A program made the position numbers and the translations under genes. The notes beneath the pieces were generated by a model that saw nothing but the letters and a program-made list of their open reading frames with translations, made no database searches and was not told the origin of the DNA. DNA of 64,000 nt from Azospirillum agricola (GTDB taxonomy: Bacteria > Pseudomonadota > Alphaproteobacteria > Azospirillales > Azospirillaceae), in assembly GCF_017876095.1 (NCBI RefSeq), contig NZ_JAGINM010000003.1, positions 189,491 to 253,490 of the forward strand. Direction: 5' to 3'. This document shows positions 7,331-18,400 of this stretch, piece after piece; position 1 is the stretch's first letter; each line of letters starts with the position of its first letter.

Positions 7331-10300
7331 GTGCAGTTCACGCGTCTCCGCCTGTCCGGCTTCAAGTCGTTCGTCGATTCCACCGATCTGGTGATCGAAC
7401 CCGGGATGACCGGCATCGTCGGCCCCAACGGCTGCGGCAAGTCGAACCTGGTGGAGGCGCTGCGCTGGGTGATGGGGGAGACCTCTGCCAAGCGCATGCG
7501 CGGCGACGACATGGACGACGTCATCTTCGGTGGCACGTCCAACCGCCCGGCGCGCAACCTGGGCGAGGTGGCGCTGGTCGTCGACAACCGCTCGCGCACC
7601 GCGCCCGCCGGCTTCAACGAGCTGGACGAGCTGGAGGTGACGCGGCGGATCGAGCGCGGCTCCGGCTCCGACTACCGCATCAACGGCAAGCTGGTGCGTG
7701 CGCGCGACGTCCAGCTTCTCTTCGCCGACAACGCGTCCGGCGCCAACTCCCCGGCACTGGTCAGCCAGGGCAAGGTCGCCCAGATCATCGGCGCCAAGCC
7801 GCAGGACCGCCGCAGCCTGCTGGAGGAGGCGGCCGGCATCACCGGCCTGCATTCCCGCCGGCACGAGGCCGAGCTGCGGCTGAAGGCGGCGGAAGGCAAC
7901 CTGACCCGCCTCGACGACATCATCGGGGCGATGGACACGCAGCTCCAGAGCCTGAAGAAGCAGGCGCGGCAGGCGGCCCGCTACCGCAACCTCTCCGAAC
8001 ACATCCGCAAGGCCGAGGCGGTGCTGTGGCACCTGCGCTGGCTCGCCTCGCAGGCCGACCTCGAACGCGCACACGCCGCCTTCGCCGCCGCCGAGGGCGC
8101 GGTGCGCGAGCTGATGCTGTCGGTCAATCATCTCACCACCCGCCGGACCGAGGCGGCCGCCGGCCTGCCCGAGAAGCGCCAGGACGAGGCGCGGGCGGCG
8201 GCGGCCCTGCAACGGCTGGTCATCGCCCGCGAGCAGCTCGACGCCGAGGAGCGCCGCGTCGCCGAGCAGCAGCGCGCCCTGCATTCCCGCTTGAATCAGA
8301 TCGCCGGCGACCTCGGCCGGGAGGAGGCGCTCGCCGCCGACGCCGGGGAGGCGCTGGCCCGTCTGGTGGCCGAGCGCGACCGGCTGACCGAGGCCCAGGC
8401 CGACGAGGAGATGCTGGAGGAGGCCGCGCGCGAGGCGCTGGCCGAGGCGCGCGAGGCGGTCGACGGGCTCGACCGTGAATTGACCCGGCTGACCGAAGCG
8501 GTCGCCGCCGACGAGGCCCGCCGGGCCGCCACCCAGCGGCAGGCCGGGGAGCTGGAAACGCGCGTCGCCGGTGTCGCCAGGCGGCTGGCCGAGCAGCAGG
8601 CCCAGCGCGCCGCCCTGGAGGCCGAGATCGCCGGCCGGCCCGACGTGACCGAGGCCGAACTGGCGGTCGAACTGGCCGAACAGCGCCTCGAGGAGGTCCG
8701 CGAGGCGGCGGAAACCGCCGAACGCGCCAAGGCCGACGCCGAGCCGGCCTTGGCCCGCGCCCGCGAGACGCTGTCCCTTGCCGAATCCACCCGCGCCAAG
8801 CTGCGCGCCGAGGAGCGCGCGCTGGCCGAGCTGCTGGCCGCCGGGTCGAGCGGCCTGTTTCCGCCTCTGGTCGACGCGGTGACGGTGGACCCTGGGTATG
8901 AGGGAGCGCTGGCCGCCGCGCTGGGCGACGCGCTGACCGCGCCGCTCGACGAGGCGGCCCCGGTGCATTGGCGCCATTTCCCGCTGCACGACAGCATGGC
9001 CGCCCTGCCGGCCGGGGTCGAGCCGCTGGCCGCCCGCGTCGACGGCCCGGCCGCCGCCGCCCGCGCGCTGGCCCACATCGGCGTGGTCGGCGACGCCGCG
9101 ACCGGCGCGGCGCTGGCGCCCGCGCTGGCGCCGGGGCAGATCCTGGTCAGCCGCGACGGCGGGGCGTGGCGCTGGGACGGCTTCACCGTCCAGGCCGGGG
9201 CGCCGACCGCCGCCGCCGTCCGCCTCAAGCAGCGCAACCGGCTGGCCGAGCTGCGCGGTGAGCTGGACCTGTCCGATGAGCGCGTCGAGGCGGCGCGCGA
9301 AACGCTGGACGCCGCCAAGCGCGCCATCGAGGACGCCGTTCTGGCCGACCGCCGCGCCCGCGAAGCGGTGCGCGAGAGTTTCGCCGCCGTCAACGCCGCC
9401 CGCGACCGCCACGCCAAGCTGGCGCGCGAGGCCGACGCCGCCGCCTCGCGCCTGTCGGCGCTGGTCGAGGCGATCGAACGGCTCGACGCCGACCTTCTGG
9501 AGGCCACCGCCCGGCGCGACGAGGCGCTGGAACTGCTCGACGCGCTGCCCGACGCCCGCGAGGGGCGGGAGCGGGTCAGCGAGCAGCGCACCGTGCTCGC
9601 CGAACGCCGCGCCGCGCTCGCCGAGAAGCAGAACGGGCTGGATCGTCTGACCCGCGAGGCGCAGTCCCGCCGCCAGCGTCTGGCGGCCATCGCGGCGGAG
9701 GTCGCCTCCTGGGACACGCGCTCGGCCGGGGCCGGCGGGCGGGTGTCGGAACTGCGCGAGCGTGCGGCGGCGGCGGAGACCGAGATCGCCCAGCTCGCCG
9801 GCCGTCCGGCGGCGATCGCCGCCGAGCGGCAGGAGCTTCTCGACCGCACCGCCGAGGCCGAGCGCGCCCGCAAGCGCGCCGTCGATGCCTTGGCCGAGGC
9901 CGAAGGGCGGCTGGCCGAGAGCGAGAAGGCCCTGCGCGACGCCGAGGCCGGGCTCGCCGATTCCCGCGAGGCCCGCGCCCGCGCCGAGGCGGCGGTGGCG
10001 ACGGCGATGCAGCAGGCGCAGACCCTGACCGAGCGCATCGCCGAACGGCTGAACTGCGCGCCGCAGGACACCCGCGCCGCCGCCGAGCTGGCCCCCGGCG
10101 AGGAGCTGCCCGAGGCGGCCGGCGTCGAGGCCCGGCTCGACAAGCTGACGCGCGAGCGCGAGGCCATGGGGCCGGTCAACCTGCGCGCCGAGATCGAGGC
10201 GGCCGAGCTGGAGGCCCAGATCGGCGGCCTGCATGGCGAGCGCGAGGATCTGACCGCCGCCATCGCCCGCCTGCGCCAGGGGATCGCCAGCCTGAACCGC

Positions 10301-10792
10301 GAGGCGCGCGAACGCCTGGTCGCCAGCTTCGACACGGTGAACCGCAATTTCCAGGATCTGTTCACCCGCCTGTTCGGCGGCGGCAAGGCGCATCTGGAGC
10401 TGGTCAACGCCGAGGATCCCCTGAGCGCCGGCCTGGAGATCTACGCCAGCCCGCCGGGCAAGAAGCTTCAGGTGCTCTCGCTGCTGTCGGGTGGCGAGCA
10501 GGCCTTGACGGCGCTGTCGCTGCTGTTCGCGGTCTTCCGCTCCAACCCGGCGCCGATCTGCGTGCTCGACGAGGTGGACGCGCCGCTCGACGAGGCGAAT
10601 GTCGGGCGCTTCTGCGATCTGGTCGAGGACATCGCCCGCCAGGGCGACACGCGCTTCCTGATCATCACCCACCACCGCCTGACCATGGCGCGGGTCGACC
10701 GGCTGTTCGGCGTGACGATGGCGGAACGCGGCGTGTCGCAGCTCGTCAGCGTCGACCTGACGGCGGCGGAGGAGCTGCGCGGGGTGGCGTGA
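7331..10792 (+). CDS. smc: Chromosome segregation ATPase SMC
   Basis: The 1153-residue protein has the full SMC layout. A head half starts with FKSFVDSTDLVIEPGMTGIV and has Walker A GPNGCGKSN at about residues 33-41. Long alanine/glutamate-rich coiled coils follow, with a hinge at about 500-640. The C-terminal head half has signature LLSGGEQAL (about 1050) and Walker B CVLDEVDAPLDEAN (about 1076). SMC with ScpAB condenses and segregates the chromosome. The GTG start lies 16 bases after the DsbA-like gene. Its stop is two bases from the convergent esterase stop. Confidence 0.97.
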   Translation: MQFTRLRLSGFKSFVDSTDLVIEPGMTGIVGPNGCGKSNLVEALRWVMGETSAKRMRGDDMDDVIFGGTSNRPARNLGEVALVVDNRSRTAPAGFNELDELEVTRRIERGSGSDYRINGKLVRARDVQLLFADNASGANSPALVSQGKVAQIIGAKPQDRRSLLEEAAGITGLHSRRHEAELRLKAAEGNLTRLDDIIGAMDTQLQSLKKQARQAARYRNLSEHIRKAEAVLWHLRWLASQADLERAHAAFAAAEGAVRELMLSVNHLTTRRTEAAAGLPEKRQDEARAAAALQRLVIAREQLDAEERRVAEQQRALHSRLNQIAGDLGREEALAADAGEALARLVAERDRLTEAQADEEMLEEAAREALAEAREAVDGLDRELTRLTEAVAADEARRAATQRQAGELETRVAGVARRLAEQQAQRAALEAEIAGRPDVTEAELAVELAEQRLEEVREAAETAERAKADAEPALARARETLSLAESTRAKLRAEERALAELLAAGSSGLFPPLVDAVTVDPGYEGALAAALGDALTAPLDEAAPVHWRHFPLHDSMAALPAGVEPLAARVDGPAAAARALAHIGVVGDAATGAALAPALAPGQILVSRDGGAWRWDGFTVQAGAPTAAAVRLKQRNRLAELRGELDLSDERVEAARETLDAAKRAIEDAVLADRRAREAVRESFAAVNAARDRHAKLAREADAAASRLSALVEAIERLDADLLEATARRDEALELLDALPDAREGRERVSEQRTVLAERRAALAEKQNGLDRLTREAQSRRQRLAAIAAEVASWDTRSAGAGGRVSELRERAAAAETEIAQLAGRPAAIAAERQELLDRTAEAERARKRAVDALAEAEGRLAESEKALRDAEAGLADSREARARAEAAVATAMQQAQTLTERIAERLNCAPQDTRAAAELAPGEELPEAAGVEARLDKLTREREAMGPVNLRAEIEAAELEAQIGGLHGEREDLTAAIARLRQGIASLNREARERLVASFDTVNRNFQDLFTRLFGGGKAHLELVNAEDPLSAGLEIYASPPGKKLQVLSLLSGGEQALTALSLLFAVFRSNPAPICVLDEVDAPLDEANVGRFCDLVEDIARQGDTRFLIITHHRLTMARVDRLFGVTMAERGVSQLVSVDLTAAEELRGVA

Positions 10793-10794
10793 GG

Positions 10795-12453
10795 CTATCG
10801 GCCGGCTCCGGCTTTCCCCGATTCCCGGAACGCCCCGTCCCGCCCGAACAGCGCCAGCAGCCCGTCGCCGAGCACGCCGCGCCACGCGTAGTAGTCGTGG
10901 CCGGCGGCGTATTCGCGGTAGGCGACGTCGTACCCCTTCGCTTCCAGCACGTCGCGCAGATGGCGCGAGCTTTCCAGGATGCCGAGATCCCCGGCGCTGC
11001 CGGATTCGAACAGGCCGGCGCTGAGGAAGAAGCGGACCGGCGCCCGTTTTCCCGTCGCGACCAGCCCGGCGACATGCTCCGGCCGCTCCCGTCGGGTGCC
11101 CTCGGGGTGCCACCAGAAGGAACCGGAAATGGACAGCGCGTTGCCGAAACGCTCCGGGTGGGCCAGCGCCGCCGTCGCGGCCGCCAGCCCGCCATAGCTC
11201 GACCCCGCCAGCACCGTGCGCTCCGGCCGGGGCGTAAGCCCGGTCCGTTCGGCCAGCCAGGGCAGCAGTTCGTCCGCCAGCATGGCGGCGAAGTCCGGGT
11301 TGCCCGGCAGCTCGCGCGCCCGCGTCTCGGCGCTCGGGTTGGCGATGAAGGCCGTCACCACCGGCGGCAGCCGGCCGTCGGCGGTCAAGCGGTCGAGGAT
11401 GGCGGGAGCCCGCACCCGGTCGCGGTAGTCGGGACCGTCGAACAGCAGCAGCAGGATGGTGTCGGGCCGTGCGGGATCGAAGCCGGCGGTGGTGTGGATC
11501 GTCACCTCCCGGCTGTTGCCGAGCCGGCGGCTGTCGAAACGCCGGCTGTCGAAACGCCGGTCGTCCGGGCTGCCGGCTGGCGCCGCGTCGTCCGGAACGC
11601 CCGGCTGCGGCGGGGCGGCCGGCAGATCGACGACGGACCAGCGGTTGAAGCGGTCCGGCGCGTCGGACGGCCAGGAGCGCGGGTTCAGCGGGTCGGCCTG
11701 GGTCTGCGCCAGGATCGCCTCGCGGCAGGCCCGGCAGCTTGCCGGGAAATCGGGGACGTCGGGTGCGATCTGGTAGGACAGCCGGGTCGAATCCGGGACG
11801 ACGAAACTCTTGAACCAGACGTCGCTGGTCCCGAGCCGCTCCAGCTGCTCATGGTCGGAACTCGGCCCGCCGAGCAGCCGGACGTTCTGCCGCGCGCCGC
11901 GCGCCAGGAAGGTCATCACCAGCGTGCCGGGGCCATGCGGCTCGGTCAGCGGCGTTCCCGTCCGCGCCACGCGCTCCCAGAAAGCGTCCGTCGTTCCTCC
12001 CCGCTCCAGCGCCCCGGCCAGGGCGGCGATGGTCGGGCTGTCGAAGACGCGCGGATTCGGGAACTGGCCGTCGCGTCCGATCCGCCGGGTGAGGGTCAGG
12101 CTGTAGGCCCCGGCCTCCCGCCCGCTGATGCGGAGCGCCGCGTGGGCCGGCTCGGCGACGAAGCGGAAGCTGGCGCGCCCGGTCGAGCCGCCCAGCAGCA
12201 GCCGGAGCGGCCGGCCCCCGGCATCGACCAGCCGGAGATCGACCGGCAGCGGGCCGCTGTCCAGCAGCCCCTCGACATAGTCGCCCTCCGCCAGCGCCAG
12301 CGGGTGGGTGCCGCCGTCCGGTGTCCCGGAAAGGGAGGCCGCGACGGGGCTGTCGAGGGCGACGGGGGCTCCCGCCCCGGCGGCGGGAGGGATCAGCCCG
12401 AGCATGAGGGCCACCAGGAGGGCGCCGGAGAGGGCGGGGCGTCGTGCGTCCAT
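10795..12453 (-). CDS. Secreted enterobactin-esterase-type hydrolase (Fes/PfeE-like)
   Basis: The 552-residue protein has an N-terminal signal peptide (MDARRPALSGALLVALMLG ... AAGAG), an N-terminal beta-rich domain, and a C-terminal esterase domain of the enterochelin-esterase family. The nucleophile is in LAGSSYGGLAA (Ser near 418), and the catalytic His is likely in AAGHDYYAWR (near 520). It lies 20 bases after the NRPS, so it is probably the last gene of the siderophore operon. By analogy with Fes, IroE and PfeE it should cut the ester backbone of the ferric siderophore. The signal peptide places this in the periplasm, as for PfeE. Another start (TTG, 39 bases upstream) is possible. Confidence 0.85.
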   Translation of the reverse strand: MDARRPALSGALLVALMLGLIPPAAGAGAPVALDSPVAASLSGTPDGGTHPLALAEGDYVEGLLDSGPLPVDLRLVDAGGRPLRLLLGGSTGRASFRFVAEPAHAALRISGREAGAYSLTLTRRIGRDGQFPNPRVFDSPTIAALAGALERGGTTDAFWERVARTGTPLTEPHGPGTLVMTFLARGARQNVRLLGGPSSDHEQLERLGTSDVWFKSFVVPDSTRLSYQIAPDVPDFPASCRACREAILAQTQADPLNPRSWPSDAPDRFNRWSVVDLPAAPPQPGVPDDAAPAGSPDDRRFDSRRFDSRRLGNSREVTIHTTAGFDPARPDTILLLLFDGPDYRDRVRAPAILDRLTADGRLPPVVTAFIANPSAETRARELPGNPDFAAMLADELLPWLAERTGLTPRPERTVLAGSSYGGLAAATAALAHPERFGNALSISGSFWWHPEGTRRERPEHVAGLVATGKRAPVRFFLSAGLFESGSAGDLGILESSRHLRDVLEAKGYDVAYREYAAGHDYYAWRGVLGDGLLALFGRDGAFRESGKAGAGR

Positions 12454-12472
12454 GATGCGGCGGATCGAGGCA

Positions 12473-15400
12473 TCACGACGCCGCCCGCGCAAGGGGCGGG
12501 GCGGGGGCGTCGGCCCTCTCCGCCTCCGCGATCACCCGGTCGAGCAGCGGCCCGACGACGCGCAGCGACGAGGGCGAGATGATGTCCTCGTGCGAGCAAT
12601 GGTCGAGCCGGTGGACGGCGAGCCGCGCGACCCGGCCGGTCCAGCTCCCCTCCGGGTCGATCTCCGGCGGGATCGACCTCTCGGCGACGAACAGGGTCAG
12701 TTCGCCGTCGTAGGCGGGGGTTGTCGCCTTGGACAGCAGGGCCACCGCGTCCTTGTAGTTGTCGAAGATGTGGCCGAACATCTCCGCCTTCTCGCGGCGC
12801 AGATCCTCGTCCATCACGTCGGCCATGGCGTCGGCGATGAACTGCTCCTGCTCGCGCTCGGCGCCGAGGTTGGCGTCCTCGCGCCCCAGCCCGCTCCAGT
12901 CGTGCGCCTCCGCCGGGTAGGTGTCGAGCAGCCCGAGGAAGGCCACCCGCTCGCCCAGCCGCCGCAGCCGCACCGCGAGGCCGTAAGCGACGGTGCCGCC
13001 CAGCGAATAGCCGAGCAGGAAGTAGGGACCTTGCGGCTGCACCGCGCGCAGGATGGCGAGCTGGCGGTCGCACACCTCGTCCATCGTCGCGCTGAGCGCC
13101 ACCGGGCCGTTCGGCCGGGGCGATTGCAGGCCGATGATCGGCCGGTCGCCCGACAGGTAGCGCGACAGCACGCTGTACTGCCACGCGATGCCGGAGCCGG
13201 GATAGACGCAGATCAGCGGCGGACCGGAGCCGTCGCGCAGGTGGATGACCGGCTCGAAGCCGTTGCGGGCGAGGTCGCCGGCCAGCTCCCCCCTGGCCAG
13301 ATGCGCGGCCAGCCGGGCGACGGTCGGCGTCACCATGATCTGGCCGACGGCGATCTGCCGGCCGAGGTCGCGGCGGATGCGCGCCGCCAGCCGCATCGCC
13401 AGCAGCGAATGGCCGCCGATGGCGAAGAAGTCCTCGTCGGCGCCGACCCGCCCGACCTCCAGCAGTTCGGCGAAGATCGCCGCCAGCCGGCTTTCCAGCC
13501 CCGGCGCCGGCTCCCGCCCAGCCGACCCGGCGCGGGCCGCGTCGGGCGGGGGCAGCGCCTTGCGGTCGAGCTTGCCGTTGGCCGACAGCGGCAGCGCGTC
13601 GAGCCGCACATAGGCGGCCGGCACCATGTGGGCCGGCAGCGCCGTCTCCAGCGCGGCGCGCAGGGCGCCCGTGTCGAGATCCGCTCCGGCGGCGGGGACG
13701 ACATAGGCGACGAGCTGGCGCTGGTCCATGCCGGGCTTGACGGTGCGTTCCCCACCGAGCGCCACGGCCTGGACGACCGCCTGGGCGATGCCCGGAGTCC
13801 CCTCGATGACGCTCTCGATCTCGCCCAGCTCGATGCGTTGGCCGCGTATCTTGACCTGATGGTCGGTGCGGCCGAGATACTCGACCTCGCCGTCGGGCAG
13901 CCAGCGGGCCATGTCGCCGGTGCGGTACATGCGGCGCCCGTGGTCGAACGGGTCGGCGACGAAACGCCCGGCGGTCAGGCCGGGCCGCCCGAGATAGCCG
14001 ATGGCGAGCTGGTCGCCGCACAGATACAGCTCCCCGGCCGCGCCGACCGGCACCGGGCGCAGCCGGTGGTCGAGGATGCGGAGCTGCGTGTTCCACACCG
14101 GCCGGCCGATCGGCACGCCGGCCCCCTCGGTCGGCAGGGCGCCGAAGGCCGGACGGTGGGTGACGTCGACGGCGGCCTCGGTCGGGCCGTAGAGGTTGTG
14201 GAGTTCCGCCGCGAAGCGCCCGGAGAACTCGCGGGCCAGCGTCTTGCCCAGCGCCTCGCCGCTGCAAAAGACGCGGGTCAGGCTGGCGCAGACCGGGATG
14301 GTGTTGGCCGGAGCGTCGGGCCCGAACAGCTCGGTGACGGTCGCGGTGAAGACCGCCAGCATTGAGGGCACGAAATGCATCGTGGTGACGCGGTGTGCGT
14401 CGATCAGCCGGACCAGGGCGGCCGGATCGCGGTGGGCGTCGGGCGGCGCCATCACCAGCCGCGCGCCCACCATGTGGGACCAGAAGAATTCCCACACCGA
14501 AACGTCGAAGCCGCAGGGTGTCTTTTGCAGGATCACGTCGTCGGCGCCCAGCGGGTACTCGTGCTGCATCCACAGGATGCGGTTGACGATGGCCCCGTGC
14601 GAGACCGCCACCCCCTTGGGCCGTCCGGTGGTGCCGGAGGTGTAGATGACGTAGGCCGGGTGCTCCGGCGTCAGCCCGTCGGCCAGCACGGAAAGGTCCG
14701 TTTCGGCCTCGTTGTCGGCCAGGGCATCGGCCAGCGCGTCGAACGCCAGCACGGGAACCGTGCCGCCGAACAGCGGGCGGGAGGCCGTGTCGGTCATCAG
14801 CGCGCGCGGCTTGGCGTCGTCCAGCATGAAGGCCAGCCGTTCCGCCGGATAGCCGAGGTCGAGCGGCAGATAGGCCGCCCCGGCCTCGATCACCGCCAGC
14901 AGCGACAGGCTGAGCCGCGCCGAGCGCGGCAGCCCGACCGCCACCACGTCGCCGGTCCGCACACCCATCGCCCGCAGCCGGCCGGCGAGATGCGTCACCT
15001 GCCGCCGCACCTCGCGGAAGGTCAGGCGGTGCGTGTCGTCGATCAGCGCCAAGGCGTCCGGCGTCCGCGCCGCCTGGGCGGCGAGCGCGCCGCGCAGCGT
15101 CAGCGGCGGCACCGGCCGCGCGGTGGCGTTGACCGCCGCGACGAGGGTGCGTTCCGCCGCCGTCCACAGCGGCAGGGCGGCGACCGGGGTTTCCGGCCGG
15201 GTCGCCAGCGCTTCCAGCACGCCGAGGATCCGCCCGGCGAGAGCGCGGGGATCGGCCACGGCGCCGCGATTCTCGACCAGCAGCGTCAGCTCGCGGCCGG
15301 GCAGCACCAGCAGGGCCAGCGGGTAATGGCTGTAGCCCCGGTTGTGGATTCCGGTGATCGCCACCCCGTCGAGGTCGAGGCCGAGATAGTCGCTGTCCGG

Positions 15401-18400
15401 GTAGTTCTCGACCACCAGCAGGGTGTCGAACAGCGGGCCGCCGCCGGCCAGCGCCTGGATCTCGGCGAGGCCCAGACCGTCATGCTCCATCAGCTCGACA
15501 TGGCGGTCCTGGATGCCGGCGATCTGCGGCCAGAGCGGGGCGGCGGGGTCGAGGCGGACGCGGACCGGGACGGTGTTCAGCAGCAGCCCCACCTGCTCGG
15601 CGATGCCGGCGACGGCGCTGGAGCGACCGGACAGCGGCGTGCCGAACACCACGTCGTCGCGCCCGGCCAGCCCGCTCAGCGCCAGCCCCCACACCGCCTG
15701 CATCAGCGCGTTGACGGTCAGGCCGTCGCGGCGGACGCGGGCCAGCAGGGCGTCGGTCAGCGGCGCCGGCAGCGTCACCGCGCATTCCTCGACCGTGGCG
15801 GCGGGGGGGGCCCGGTCGAACAGGATGGTCGGCGTCGCGCCGTCGAGCGCCGTCCTCCACACCGCGCGGCTGGGCTCCCGGTCGCGGGCGAGGAGTTGCC
15901 CGACCACCGCCGGGTAGCCGACCGCCAGCGGCGGCAGGGGCGTTTCCGGACGGCTGTAGGCGGTCAGCAGGTCGCGCAGGATCAGCGGGGTCGACCAGCC
16001 GTCGACGATCAGGTGGTGAATGGCGATCAGCAGCCGGTGGCGCTCGGCGCCGTCGCGGACCAGCACGGCGCCCAGCAGGCCGAGGGCATGGCCGGTCGCC
16101 CCGTCGCGGGCCACCAGCTCCGCCTCGATCCGCGCGTGTTCCGCCGCCCGCTCGGCCTCGCCGAGCGCCGAGAGGTCGTGCTCCCGCCACGGCCAGAGCG
16201 GCCGGTCGCCACCGGGAAGCATCGGGGGCAGCGCCGGGATCAGGAACAGCGGCTCGTCGCGCCCCTCATGGTCGAACAGCCCGCCGAGCTGCGGATGGCG
16301 GCGCAGCACCGCGTCGAGCGCGCTTCGCAGCCGCCCGACGTCCAGCGGCCCGTCGAGGTCGAGCCGGGTGATCGCGTTGTAGACGCTGGCCCCGTCGCCG
16401 AGCTGGGTCTGGAACAGCATGCCCTTCTGCAAGGGCAGCAGCGGCACCGCCGCCGCGAGCGCGCCATGACGGGCGGTTAGCGCCGCCAGCTCCTCCGCCG
16501 GCAGGGCGAGGGACGGTGCCGCCGCCGGGACGGCCGGGGACATCGGCGTCAGCGCCAGCGCCATGCGCCGGGGCGCGCGGCCGGCGAAGACGTCGCGCGG
16601 CCGCAGCAGGAAGCCGTGGGCGCGCAGCTCGCTGCCGAGCGCGATGGCGGTGATGCTGTCGCCGCCCAGCGCGAAGAAGTCGGTCTCGGCCCCGACGGCC
16701 GTCCGCTTCAGCACCTTGGCCATCGCCCGGAACAGCAGCGCCTCCGCCGGGGTCGCCGGGGCGGATTCGCCCTGCGACGCCGTGGGGGCGGGCAGGCGGG
16801 CCTTGTCCACCTTGCCGTTGACGTTCAACGGGAAGGCGTCGAGCACCACCAGCGCCGAGGGCACCATGTAGTCGGGCAGCGTCTCGCGCAGCCCATGCAG
16901 CAGGTCGCGGGACCGGCCGGCCCGCTCCGCCTCCGCCACCCCCGGCACGACGCAATAGCCGACCAGCCGGTGGCTGTCGTTCACCGCCTCGGCCAGCACC
17001 AGGGCGCCCTCGACGCCGGGCAGCCGTTGCAGGGCGCCCTCGACCTCCGGGATCTCGATGCGGTAGCCGCGCACCTTGATCTGGTGGTCGGCGCGGCCGA
17101 TGAAGGCGACCTGACCCTCGCCGGTCCAGCGCACGAGGTCGCCGGTGCGGTACATCCGCTCGCCCGCGCGGAAGGGGTTGGCGACGAAGCGCTGGGCGGT
17201 CAGGCCGGGCCGCCCGACATAGCCGGCCGCCAGCCCGGCCCCGGCGATGTACAACTCGCCGACCGCGCCGACGGGGACCGGTTGCAGGTGGCGGTCGAGG
17301 ATGTGGACGCGGACGTTGCCGACCGGCCGGCCGACGACCGGGCCGTCGGAGGCGTCGACCGGCGCCCGCAGCGTGTCCACCGTGTTCTCGGTCGGGCCGT
17401 AGAGGTTGCAGGCCATCAGGTCCGGGTGGCGGCGGAGGTCCGCCCACAGGGCGGGCGAGGCCGCCTCGCCGCCGATCAGGATCAGGGTCGGGTGGTGGCG
17501 GCCCGGCGCCATCAGGTCGCAGGCCAGCATCTGGGCGCAGAAGGAGGGCGGCAGGTCGAAGGCGTCGATGCCGCGCCGGCCGGTCTCCTCGGCCAGGGCA
17601 TAGGCGTCGCGCCGCATCTCCTCGTCGAAGACGTGCAGCTCCTGCCCCAGCAGCATCCAGAAGATCTGGAGCCAGGAGGAATCGAAGGCGAAGGAATGGG
17701 TGTGGGCGGCGCGCAGCGCCCGGCCGGGGTGGCGCCGCGCGAAGGCGGCGAGCGCCGGGCCGTAGAGCGTGCCGCTGTGCGACAGCAGCAGGTTCAGCAG
17801 CGCGCCATGGGTGTTCATCACCCCCTTCGGCCGCCCGGTCGAGCCGGAGGTGAAGATGATGGTGGCGACGGTCTCCGCCGTCAGCGGTCCCGTCCGCTCC
17901 GCCGCCGCGACCGGTGCGCCCGGCAGCGCGGCGCAGGCGGCGAGGATCTCGGGGTCGTCGAGGCACAACGCGCCGAGCCCGTCCGGCAGGCGGTCGGCGA
18001 CCGCCGTCCAGGAGAGGGCGCAACGCGGGCCGGCGTCCTCGCACATCATGGCGAGCCGCTCGGTCGGGTAGTCGAGGTCGAGCGGCAGATGGGTGGCGCC
18101 GCTCGCCAGCACGGCGAGCATGGCGACCACCGCGTCGGCCGAGCGCGGCACCGCCACCGCCACCACGTCGCCGGGGCCGATGCCGTGGGCGATCAGCAGC
18201 CGTGCGACGCGCGCGACACGGTGCGACAGTTCGCCGAAGGGAATCGCCGTGTCGTCGAAGACCAGGGCGGTGGCGTCGGGCGTCTCCGCCGCCTGCCGGT
18301 TCAGCACATCCACCAGGGTGGCGGGCTGCGACGGCGGGGCGAAGACCGGCCCGGCCGACCAGCCGGCGATGGCGGCGGCCTCGTCGGCGTCGAGCAACGG

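Noticed and set aside
7235..11113. A 1292-codon open frame on the minus strand opposite smc
   Set aside because: It lies across smc and the esterase, has a composition of a frame shadow (Arg/Gly/Gln-rich, no motifs), and smc has all its catalytic motifs in the plus strand.
16565..16620. Epimerisation domain between T1 and C2 of the NRPS
   Set aside because: Only a short linker lies there, and the following HHLIVDG belongs to a normal condensation domain.
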